The notes beneath the pieces were generated by a model. It did not search any database, had not been told where the DNA came from, and saw nothing but the letters and a program-made list of their open reading frames with translations. The translations under genes and the position numbers were made by a program. DNA of 64,000 nucleotides. It comes from Streptomyces albus subsp. chlorinus (lineage in GTDB: Bacteria > Actinomycetota > Actinomycetes > Streptomycetales > Streptomycetaceae). Below, piece by piece: positions 15,833 to 25,610 of this stretch. The stretch's first letter is position 1; each line of letters begins with the position of its first letter. The stretch lies in the NCBI RefSeq assembly GCF_013302895.1, contig NZ_VJOK01000001.1, positions 5,922,996 through 5,986,995 of the forward strand. Reading direction: 5' to 3'.

Positions 15833-17846
15833 GATCTCCCGGGCCGGTGACCTCGATGGCCTCGTAGCGGCCCTGGCCGGCCGGGAGATGGTGGTCGTCG
15901 CTCCGCACGGCACCGTCAACACCGGCGTCGTGACGGGCGGCCAACGACAGGTCGTGTCCTCTGCGACGAGGAGTGGCGCGGCCACGGGACCGATGCGGCA
16001 AGGCCCTGTCCGGGCCACGTATCTGAAGTCGGTGAGACGGCGCTTCGTGCGGCCGCCCTGCTTCGACGAAGCACTCGCCGCGCTCGACTCCGGCATCGCG
16101 GTGCTCCTCGGAGAGCCGGGTACCGGACGGGAGACGCACGCCCTCAACCTGCTGGCTCACGGCAGTGAGGAACCCGTGCTCGTGCAGGTGGACGGGGCTG
16201 TCAACCTCTCCCGGTGGGGGCCGAGGGCCCAAGGCGTGCACGGATACCTGGTGATGGAGCCCCCGGACCCGTTCGCGCTCCGGGCATGGGACCTGTCCCG
16301 GCTGGAGGCGCCCTTGGCCGAGGCGGCAGCGCGACTGGTCATCGTCCTGGCGGATGCCCCAGGGCTGGCCGGCGCCTTGGCGGACCACCTGAGCGTGCCG
16401 GTGGTACGCCACCACCCGCCGGACCCTCGGCAGGTCTTCACCGCACATCTCTCGGACGGCTGTTCCGACGAAAAGGCGTGTGACCAGTGGCTGCGCGCCC
16501 TGGAACCGGGCCGACTCGACGAGCTGCTGCCCCAGGGGCTTCCACCCCGCCACGCGGCACAGGTAGCGGAAGCCGTCCTGCGGATGGGCGTCGAGGGCGG
16601 GGCCTCCGGCGCCGAGGTCCTCCGTCATGTGGCCCAGGCGGAGGGCGCCGACCTCGTGGCCCGGGCCCAGGCGGACCCCGCTCTCCTCGCCCACCTGCTC
16701 TCCCTCAGCGTCTACGGGGGGCTTCACCGCAGCGTTGTGACGGAACAGGCCGGGGAGTTGCTGCGACTGAGGGGGCAGCGAGAGGAGCAGGACCCCGCCG
16801 CGCGGTGTGCGCACGGCCACACCGTCGGCGCTGCCCGTCAGCCCTTGTCCGAGACCTTGCGGCTCCTGGGCGCGCACCATGTGCGGCACGCCGAGGAGGG
16901 GGTCACGGACACGGTGTCCTTCATCCGGCCTGCCGTGGGCGAAGCCGTGTGGGAGATCATCTGCCGCGATCACACGGACCTCGTGCCCCTCGCGCACACC
17001 TGGCTCGCCGGTCCCAGCCATGAAGCAGACCAGATCGAACGGGCCGGCCGTGCGGTCGCCGCCATGGCGGTGGCGACAGGCGGCCGGTCCATGGAACTCC
17101 TGGAGGATTTGGCCTCGGCCCCGTCCCTCTCCGCCCCCCAGGTGGCCGCATGGTGCCTGGCCACCGCCGGCCATGACCCGGTGGCGGCACGGACAGCGGA
17201 TGACCTGCTCGAACAGTGGAGTGTCACCGCCGAGGCACCGTTGCGCAAGGCAGTGGCCTACGCGTGCCACCCGGAGCGGGGACGGATCACGGAAGAGCAA
17301 GCGCTGCGACTGCTGCAACGACTCATGGAGACACTGCGCGACGACACGGACGACATCTCCGTCTTCGGCACGGTCGCGGCAGCTCTGGTGCAGCGCTTCG
17401 AAGCCGGCGACTCCGGAGCCAGGACGAGAGTCCTGTGCCGCATGCGTGACTGGACGGAGTCGGACGGCGTCCCCGGCCTGCTGGCGGCCCTCGCCTTTCC
17501 CGTGATGGCGAGCACGGACCTGGCCTGGTGGAGCGACCGGATCCTCACCGACGCCGAGTCGGCATCGAGCACGGTCCAGCTGGCAGGGCACGCCCTCAAC
17601 GAGCCGGTCACCTTCGCGGACATGCGGGACGTCCTTCTCGCCTGGTGCGCGGAGGCGGACCAGGGGGCGGACCGGGCCCGGGCGCTGAGCGCACTCCTCG
17701 ACGGCCTGGTGGCTTCCCGGCAGCCCGGGTTCCTGCGCTGGCTTCTGTCCGTCGAAAGGGGTCCGGACACGATGCCCGGCAAGGAGCCGGCGGCCCGGGC
17801 ACTGGCCGCGTGGCGCGGCAGAACACCGGCCACGCACACCGATTGA
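15822..17846 (+). CDS. STAND-like NTPase-fold protein with degenerate P-loop and N-terminal shared motif (paralogue 2)
   Basis: It has 674 residues and the same layout as the gene at 12281. The motif is GTVNTGVVTGGQRQV (residues 30-44). The NTPase-like domain has the P-loop position GEPGTGRET (97-105), where Arg replaces Lys, and RLVIVLADAPG in the Walker B position. The C-terminus is a helical repeat-like half (AVAAMAVATGGRSMELLEDLASAP, QVAAWCLATAGHDPVAARTADDLLEQWSV). Both paralogues share the WxVxA-x-xPLRKAVAYAC/VRLRTTVAYAC region. Start GTG 15822 has GAGGGAG upstream and lies inside the preceding small gene. Two paralogues with different C-termini suggest two sensor specificities feeding the same motif network. 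Confidence 0.65.
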   Translation: MTAEISRAGDLDGLVAALAGREMVVVAPHGTVNTGVVTGGQRQVVSSATRSGAATGPMRQGPVRATYLKSVRRRFVRPPCFDEALAALDSGIAVLLGEPGTGRETHALNLLAHGSEEPVLVQVDGAVNLSRWGPRAQGVHGYLVMEPPDPFALRAWDLSRLEAPLAEAAARLVIVLADAPGLAGALADHLSVPVVRHHPPDPRQVFTAHLSDGCSDEKACDQWLRALEPGRLDELLPQGLPPRHAAQVAEAVLRMGVEGGASGAEVLRHVAQAEGADLVARAQADPALLAHLLSLSVYGGLHRSVVTEQAGELLRLRGQREEQDPAARCAHGHTVGAARQPLSETLRLLGAHHVRHAEEGVTDTVSFIRPAVGEAVWEIICRDHTDLVPLAHTWLAGPSHEADQIERAGRAVAAMAVATGGRSMELLEDLASAPSLSAPQVAAWCLATAGHDPVAARTADDLLEQWSVTAEAPLRKAVAYACHPERGRITEEQALRLLQRLMETLRDDTDDISVFGTVAAALVQRFEAGDSGARTRVLCRMRDWTESDGVPGLLAALAFPVMASTDLAWWSDRILTDAESASSTVQLAGHALNEPVTFADMRDVLLAWCAEADQGADRARALSALLDGLVASRQPGFLRWLLSVERGPDTMPGKEPAARALAAWRGRTPATHTD

Positions 17847-17858
17847 GCAGGAGGACCG

Positions 17859-18587
17859 ATGTCACTTCCCCCTTACTCCGGGATCTTCGCCGCCGTCGAG
17901 CGGCAGTGCGCCGGCAGCGATCCGTCGCCCCCGTTACGCCTCTTCGACGGGACGGAACGGGCCGGGACCCCGCTGACCCTGGCCCGGGCCCGCGGTCTGC
18001 TGTACGACCGTTCCGTGTGCCCCCCGGCACGTGCGGCGCTGTGGCGTCAGATCGCGGAGCGCCTCCGCGTCGACGCCGACGGATCCGACTGGCCGACGGC
18101 GGTCGTGTGGCTGGGACTCCCGGGGCTTCGCCGGACCGCTTTCAAGATCACCCGGAGCTTTCGCGCCGAACGGGAAGACGTCGAGGCCGAGCTGGTCACC
18201 TGCTACCTCGAAGAGCTGGCGGCGACCGGAGCAGAGGACCCCGACCCCGGCGGAACGGTGCTGCGTGCGGCCTGCTCGCGTGCGTGGACTGTGTGGCACC
18301 GGGCGCGGCGCGAAGTGGCCGTGGACGACGTGGAGAGCGCCAACGGTGCTCTCCACGACATCGACGCCGAAGGGTACTGGCAGGCGGACTACGACCCAGT
18401 CCCTCACCGTTCCGGGCTCTCGGCCACCGTGCGGATCACCGTCCCCGCCCATCGCGTCGAGGGCGTGCGGCTCGGCGCGCTTGCCCAGAAGTGGGGCGTG
18501 GCCGGCACAGCCACGAGTGTCGGGTATGCGGGCCGGGGCCGCCAGGTCGCCAAGGTCTCCCTGCGGCGCGTGGGGAGGAGCCGATGA
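17859..18587 (+). CDS. Conserved Streptomyces helical protein, sigma-region-2-like
   Basis: I cannot assign a function. The 242-residue protein contains VVWLGLPGLRRTAFKITRSFRAEREDVEAELVTCYLEEL, shown here in pieces: LPGLRRTAFKI and EDVEAELVTCYLEEL. This pattern recalls the helical core of sigma-70 region 2 and occurs in actinobacterial proteins encoded beside a small HTH gene. No region 4 HTH is seen. GCAGGAGGA precedes ATG 17859, twelve bases after the STAND-like stop, so it belongs to the same operon. Its TGA overlaps the ATG of the HTH gene (ATGA). A role with that HTH protein in controlling the cluster is possible. Confidence 0.55.
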   Translation: MSLPPYSGIFAAVERQCAGSDPSPPLRLFDGTERAGTPLTLARARGLLYDRSVCPPARAALWRQIAERLRVDADGSDWPTAVVWLGLPGLRRTAFKITRSFRAEREDVEAELVTCYLEELAATGAEDPDPGGTVLRAACSRAWTVWHRARREVAVDDVESANGALHDIDAEGYWQADYDPVPHRSGLSATVRITVPAHRVEGVRLGALAQKWGVAGTATSVGYAGRGRQVAKVSLRRVGRSR

Positions 18588-18856
18588 CCGACCGCCCCAG
18601 GACACCCCTCACCTTCCGCGAGATCTTCAACCTTCCGGTCAGCGTCGACCTGCGGACGGCGGCCAGGGCGTTCGGTATGTGCCTGGGTACCGCCTACCGG
18701 CTGGTGGCGCAGGACGCCTTCCCCTGCCCCACGGTCCGGGTCGGCCGGCGCCACCGGGTGCTCACGGTTGATCTCCTGTGTGCGCTGGGCATCGAGGAGC
18801 GTCCCGTCTTCGCCGACGAGATCGCCGACGGGGTGGCGCTCACTCTCTTCGACTGA
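18584..18856 (+). CDS. Small AlpA/excisionase-like helix-turn-helix protein
   Basis: The 90-residue protein contains a MerR/AlpA-like winged HTH. VDLRTAARAFGMCLGTAYRLVAQDAFPCPTVRVGRRHRV in sequence gives the DLRTAARAFG recognition unit and the PTVRVGRRHRV wing typical of the HTH_17 family (AAxxLGVxxxTAYRL then G-R-R-x-x-V). Such proteins can be excisionases or local transcription factors. There is no integrase here, so a regulatory role is more likely. ATG 18584 has GGGGAGGAG upstream and overlaps the preceding stop. Confidence 0.7.
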   Translation: MTDRPRTPLTFREIFNLPVSVDLRTAARAFGMCLGTAYRLVAQDAFPCPTVRVGRRHRVLTVDLLCALGIEERPVFADEIADGVALTLFD

Positions 18857-18933
18857 CCACCCGTTCCCCCTTCGCCCTGCCGGCTGCCCGTCCGGCTGCA
18901 GGGCTTCACGGACCAGATGTGAAGGAGCTTGTT

Positions 18934-19989
18934 GTGCCCACCTGCCTCGCCCTCTGCACCACGCACAGTGCCCACCCGCCTGGACAGCGTCCCCCGGACG
19001 AACGAAACCGGTCCTCCATCCTCTATGAGGACCTCGTGCGTCCCGCGTGTGAACAGCTCGGGCTCACCTTTCTGCGAGCTGACAGCCTCGCGGAGGCCGG
19101 CTTGCCCAGGGACCAGCTGCTGCGCATGCTCACGGAGGTGGACGTGGTGGTCGCGGACCTGGGCGGATCCGACGCGGAGCTGTCCTTCGGGCTCGGAGTG
19201 CGACACGCCCTTGGCCGGTGCACCGTCCATGTCACGGAGGCAACCGGCCGGCCCCCGGGCCCTGGAACGGCGGAGCCTCGTATCCCGTTTCCGTCGCACC
19301 CCGCCGAGACGGCCCTCGCCCGGCAGCAGCTGACGAGCGTACTGGCGGAGGCGATGGGCGGGTGCGCCGCCCCCTCGCTGCCTGCGGGACCGGTTCCCGG
19401 GCCCGGCGCGGAAGCTGTCGCCGAGGACGACGAGAACGCCCCCGGGCTGTTCGATCTCGTCGTCGAAGCGGAGGCGCAACTGGAAGCCCTCGCCGGTGAC
19501 ATGGCCGACGTGGAGACCGCTGTCACGGACATCGGGGAGATGATGGCTCTGATCGGCGAGGACATGGCCCGGGTCAGTCATCCCGGGGCCTCGATGAGCA
19601 CCAAGATGGTCGTGGTCAGTCGCATGGCCAAAGCCATCGAGGGACCGGCCGACGACCTTTCGGCAGCGACCGAGCGCTTCGCGGAGCGCATGGGTGCCAG
19701 CACCGTCGCGTTCCGGGCGTTTCTGGAATGGGCAGGGAGCACGCCGCGCTCGGAATGGCCGCAGGACGCGGAGGAGGTGCTGGAGCAGGTTGTCATGGCC
19801 CCCTGGGAGGCGCAGGCCGTGGACGGTTCGTTCCAGGAGGTGATGGCATTGATCAACATGCTCGGTGCCTCCAGCCGCCGGCTGCGCAGGCCCGCCCGCC
19901 TGATCACCACGTCCCTCCAGACCCTCTTCCAGAGTGTGTCGGTGCTGGAAGAGTTGCAGAGGCAGGCTTTGGCCCTGAAGGAGTCCTGA
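18934..19989 (+). CDS. Nucleoside-deoxyribosyltransferase/TIR-like domain protein with helical C-terminus
   Basis: Residues 1-105 resemble the NDT-like fold used in NLR-type conflict proteins: SILYEDLVRPACEQLGLTFLRAD, a DQLLRMLTEVDVVVADLGG strand, then ELSFGLGVRHALG. In enzymatically active relatives this last block reads as YELG, with Glu as nucleophile. Here Gly stands at that position (FGLG) and a Glu lies two residues before the Phe, so activity is doubtful. Residues 165-351 are helical with coiled-coil-like stretches (LVVEAEAQLEALAGDMADVETAV, and similar), suggesting an oligomerisation or partner-binding part. GTG 18934 has AAGGAG at optimal spacing. A strong terminator follows at 20009. 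It ends the cluster and could be an effector or a nucleotide sensor. Confidence 0.55.
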   Translation: MPTCLALCTTHSAHPPGQRPPDERNRSSILYEDLVRPACEQLGLTFLRADSLAEAGLPRDQLLRMLTEVDVVVADLGGSDAELSFGLGVRHALGRCTVHVTEATGRPPGPGTAEPRIPFPSHPAETALARQQLTSVLAEAMGGCAAPSLPAGPVPGPGAEAVAEDDENAPGLFDLVVEAEAQLEALAGDMADVETAVTDIGEMMALIGEDMARVSHPGASMSTKMVVVSRMAKAIEGPADDLSAATERFAERMGASTVAFRAFLEWAGSTPRSEWPQDAEEVLEQVVMAPWEAQAVDGSFQEVMALINMLGASSRRLRRPARLITTSLQTLFQSVSVLEELQRQALALKES

Positions 19990-20008
19990 GCCGTCAGGGC
20001 TCCGGGTC

Positions 20009-20049
20009 GGGTCGAGGACCGCCAGGGCAACCCTGGCGGTCCTCGACCC
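20009..20049. terminator. 19-bp perfect hairpin terminator between convergent genes
   Basis: GGGTCGAGGACCGCCAGGG (20009-20027) and its exact complement (20031-20049) flank a 3-base loop CAA. It lies between the convergent NDT-like and MurA-like genes and can stop transcription from both sides. Confidence 0.85.
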
Positions 20050-20141
20050 ACTCCTGGCCCGGAGTACCGGACGTCCCACGGGCCCTCGGCCCCGGGCCCG
20101 CAGGTGCGCAGGCCAACAGGGGATGCGGCGGCACCCGCCTC

Positions 20142-21671
20142 TCAGATGTCCCGGAACGTCTCGATCTGGGCGCCCACCTCGTTGAGGCGTTCCGCGAGGT
20201 CCTCGTAGCCGCGGTTGATGACGTAGACGTTGCGGAGGACGGAGGTGCCCTCGGCGGCCAGCATGGCCAGCAGGACGACGACGGCGGGGCGCAGCGCCGG
20301 GGGGCACATCATCTCGGCCGCGCGCCAGCGGGTCGGACCCTCGACCAGCACCCGGTGCGGGTCGAGCAACTGGAGCCTGCCGCCGAGCCGGTTGAGGTCG
20401 GTGAGGTAGATGGCGCGGTTGTCGTAGACCCAGTCGTGGATGAGGGTCTTGCCCTGGGCCGAGGCGGCGATGGCCGCGAAGAACGGGACGTTGTCGATGT
20501 TGAGGCCGGGGAACGGCATCGGGTGGATCTTGTCGATGGGTGCCTCCAGCTTGGAGGGCCGCACCGTCAGGTCCGTCAGCCGGGTGCGCCCGTTGTCGGC
20601 GGCGTACTCCTCGCTGCGGTCGAAGTCGAGGCCCATCTCCTCCAGGACGGCCAGCTCGATCTCCATGAACTCGGCCGGCACCCGGCGCACCGTCAGCTCC
20701 GACTCGGTGACGACGGCTGCGGCCACCAGGCTCATGGCCTCGACCGGGTCCTCGGACGGCGAGTAGTCCACGTCCGTGTCGATGACCGGGACGCCGTGCA
20801 CGGTCAGCGTCGTCGAACCGATGCCCTCCACGCGCACGCCGAGCTGCTCCAGGAAGAAGCACAGGTCCTGGACCATGTAGTTGGACGAGGCGTTGCGGAT
20901 GACGGTCACGCCGTCGTGCCGGGCCGCGGCCAGCAGAGCGTTCTCGGTGACGGTGTCCCCGCGTTCGGTCAGCACGATCGGCCGCTTGGGTGCGACACCC
21001 GCCTCGACCTCCGCGTGGTAGACGCCCTCCGTCGCGGTGACCGCGAGACCGAAGTGGCGCAGCGCGCTCATGTGCGGCTCGACCGTCCGCGTCCCCAGGT
21101 CGCAGCCGCCCGCGTACGGGATGCGGAAGCGGTCCATACGGTGCAGCAGCGGGCCGAGGAACATGATGATGCTCCGCGTACGCCGCGCCGCCTCCTGGTC
21201 GATGGAGTCCAGGTCCAGCTCGGCCGGCGGCACGATCTCCAGGTCGGCGCCGCCGTTGATCCACCGGCACCGCACCCCGATGGAGGAGAGGACCTCCAGG
21301 ATCCGGTAGACCTCCTCGATCCGCGCGACCCGACGCAGCACCGTACGGCCCGAGTTGAGCAGCGAGGCGCACAGCAGCGCCACGCACGCGTTCTTGCTCG
21401 TCTTGACGTCGATGCTGCCGGCCAGCCGCCGTCCGCCCACGACGCGCAGATGCATCGGGCCCGAGTAGCCGAGGGAGACGATCTCGCTGTCCAGCGCTTC
21501 CGAGATGCGCGCGATCATCTCAAGGCTGATGTTCTGGTTCCCGCGCTCGATGCGGTTGACCGCGCTCTGGCTGGTGCCGAGCGCTTCCGCGAGTTGTGAC
21601 TGCGTCATGCCCCGGTGCTGGCGGGCATCGCGGATCAACTGGCCGATACGGCCGAGGTAGTCGTCGGTCAT
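20142..21671 (-). CDS. murA: MurA-like UDP-GlcNAc 1-carboxyvinyltransferase with N-terminal XRE HTH domain
   Basis: This is a fusion of 509 residues. Residues 8-65 are an XRE-type HTH (LIRDARQHRGMTQSQLAEAL, TSQSAVNRIERGNQNIS). Residues 72-509 are an EPSP-synthase-fold MurA. The substrate loop pair Lys-Asn is present (KTSKNAC). The catalytic cysteine lies in AGGCDLGTRTVEPH, and the conserved PMPFPGLNIDN and RGYEDLAERL are kept, so the enzyme looks active in the first step of peptidoglycan precursor synthesis. S. coelicolor has a MurA homologue in the same place beside aconitase. A perfect palindrome nine bases before the start codon suggests that the HTH domain controls its own gene. The function of a DNA-binding MurA is unknown. 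Confidence 0.85.
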   Translation of the reverse strand: MTDDYLGRIGQLIRDARQHRGMTQSQLAEALGTSQSAVNRIERGNQNISLEMIARISEALDSEIVSLGYSGPMHLRVVGGRRLAGSIDVKTSKNACVALLCASLLNSGRTVLRRVARIEEVYRILEVLSSIGVRCRWINGGADLEIVPPAELDLDSIDQEAARRTRSIIMFLGPLLHRMDRFRIPYAGGCDLGTRTVEPHMSALRHFGLAVTATEGVYHAEVEAGVAPKRPIVLTERGDTVTENALLAAARHDGVTVIRNASSNYMVQDLCFFLEQLGVRVEGIGSTTLTVHGVPVIDTDVDYSPSEDPVEAMSLVAAAVVTESELTVRRVPAEFMEIELAVLEEMGLDFDRSEEYAADNGRTRLTDLTVRPSKLEAPIDKIHPMPFPGLNIDNVPFFAAIAASAQGKTLIHDWVYDNRAIYLTDLNRLGGRLQLLDPHRVLVEGPTRWRAAEMMCPPALRPAVVVLLAMLAAEGTSVLRNVYVINRGYEDLAERLNEVGAQIETFRDI

Positions 21672-21680
21672 GCGAGGAGA

Positions 21681-21700
21681 CTATCTCAGATGTGAGATAG
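21681..21700. promoter_or_regulatory. Palindrome TATCTC-N6-GAGATA upstream of the XRE-MurA gene
   Basis: CTATCTCA (21681-21688) and TGAGATAG (21693-21700) are perfect arms. The core TATCTC-N6-GAGATA recurs with identical half-sites and spacing in the aconitase promoter at 22557-22574. Confidence 0.75.
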
Positions 21701-21842
21701 CTTCTCATCGGGGTGGCTGTGACGCGCGGGACCCGGGCGGAACCGCCCGAATGCCGCGTCCGGGTTGCGGGGTGGCGGTGATGTGTGCGCACGGGCGTTA
21801 GTGAGCACGAAACCGCGCAAACGAAACGTTCACAACTTGGTG

Positions 21843-21878
21843 TTGACAACCGTGCATGCCCCCTTCATGCTTCCCGTA
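21843..21878 (+). promoter_or_regulatory. Promoter for a leaderless transcript
   Basis: TTGACA at 21843-21848 and CATGCT at 21866-21871 are 17 bp apart. The start point predicted seven bases on coincides with ATG 21878, and no ribosome-binding site is present. Confidence 0.55.
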
Positions 21879-22405
21879 TGTCCACTGCGAATCAGCGCCC
21901 CCGGAGCCGGCGTCCGAATCGGAAGCAGGGCCGGGGCCAGAGTCAGGGCCGGCATCAGGGGCAGGGTCAGGACGGGGGTCCGCTCGACCCCTTTTCCCCG
22001 CCCCGTCCCGAACAGGCGCGGGCCCGGCGCGCCCATGCCGCGCTCTTCCGTATCGCGGAGCGGCACGCGGCGACGGACGCGCAGCGGGCCCGGCAGGCGC
22101 ACCCCTCCGTGCTCGCCGCGCACGAGGCGGTGCGGCTTGTCGCGTTCCTGCTCAGTGGTACCGCGCGTGCCGAGAAGGGGGAGCCGGAGGTGGACGAGGC
22201 GGACATCACCGCCGCGCTGACCCTCGTCCCCCGGGTGCGGGGGGAGCTGGACGAACTGGAGGAGGGGCTGGTGCGGATGGCGCGCGGTCGCGGTATGACC
22301 TGGCCGCGGATCGCCTTCGGTCTCGGACTGGGCACGCCTCAGGCGGCCCGTCAGCGCTATGAACGCCTCGTCGAGCGGACACGCGCGGACGGGGAGGACG
22401 GGTGA
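21878..22405 (+). CDS. Conserved Streptomyces protein with a C-terminal HTH-like segment
   Basis: It has 175 residues. The first 45 are Arg/Gln/Gly-rich and basic (RRPNRKQGRGQSQGRHQG). Residues 50-120 are helical (AHEAVRLVAFLLSGTARAE). Residues 125-165 (LDELEEGLVRMARGRGMTWPRIAFGLGL, then TPQAARQRYERL) look like an HTH: MTWPRIAFGLGLGTPQAARQRY matches the WxxIAxxLG-xxxQAAxxRY pattern of small actinobacterial DNA-binding proteins. It lies between the murA-like and aconitase genes. Function is unknown, and a local regulator or nucleoid-associated role is possible. Confidence 0.65.
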   Translation: MSTANQRPRSRRPNRKQGRGQSQGRHQGQGQDGGPLDPFSPPRPEQARARRAHAALFRIAERHAATDAQRARQAHPSVLAAHEAVRLVAFLLSGTARAEKGEPEVDEADITAALTLVPRVRGELDELEEGLVRMARGRGMTWPRIAFGLGLGTPQAARQRYERLVERTRADGEDG

Positions 22406-22717
22406 CGCCTCGCCTTGCGTCCTCGCGGCCGGGTGGTCTTTCGGCTGGGTGGTCGTGTGGCCGGGTGGTCGTATGACCGGACGGTCGTGGTGTCGGTGGG
22501 CCCCGGCGGGGGCACTCGGGGGCAGGCATGACCGGCGGGCGGTCGTGTACTAGAGTTATCTCGACATCGAGATAACTGGCGACGGCATACGTCGCGGTCG
22601 CTGTCGCTGGGCGAGTACGGGACGGACGGGCAAGCCTGGTAAGGCTTACCTAACTTCGTGGCTCGCTCACCATAGCGCACCGGCGGCCGATGCACACAAG
22701 GCACTAAGGAGACTGTC
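22406..22717 (+). promoter_or_regulatory. Aconitase promoter region with two operator candidates
   Basis: AGTTATCTCGA-CA-TCGAGATAACT (22554-22577) is a perfect 11-bp-arm palindrome containing TATCTC-N6-GAGATA. At 22635-22653, CCTGGTAAGGCTTACCTAA matches 14 of 19 positions of the IdeR/DmdR iron box (TTAGGTTAGSCTAACCTAA), and its centre GGTAAGGCTTACC is nearly symmetric. AAGGAG at 22705-22710 is the ribosome-binding site. The first 100 bp are GGTCGT/GGTGG low-complexity DNA. In S. coelicolor the MarR-type regulator TamR controls aconitase and is a candidate for the first site. Confidence 0.65.
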
Positions 22718-25462
<2,745 letters not shown>

Positions 25463-25485
25463 CACCTGGCGCCGATCCGCACACC

Positions 25486-25531
25486 ACGGCCGGCGGGCCG
25501 CGCCCTTCGCGGGGTGCGGCCCGCCGGCCGT
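25486..25531. terminator. Aconitase terminator hairpin
   Basis: ACGGCCGGCGGGCCGC (25486-25501) pairs perfectly with GCGGCCCGCCGGCCGT (25516-25531) across a 14-base loop, 23 bp after the acnA stop. Confidence 0.85.
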
Positions 25532-25565
25532 CGCGTTGCGGACCCGCCGCCGACGGGCATCCGTA

Positions 25566-25578
25566 GACTGTAGACAAT
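25566..25578. promoter_or_regulatory. Putative GntR operator in its own promoter
   Basis: GACTGTAGACAAT lies 33 bp before the GntR start, within GTAGACTGTAGACA. The same 13-mer with two changes (GACTGTATGCAAT, minus strand of 33088-33100) is found in front of the oxc-like gene. Confidence 0.55.
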
Positions 25579-25610
25579 CGGGCCGGCCGGCCAGGGGACG
25601 AGGGAACGGG

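Noticed and set aside
18584..18856. Evidence for an integrative element (excisionase)
   Set aside because: There is no integrase, replication gene, tRNA end or attachment-site repeat near it, so a transcription role is likelier.
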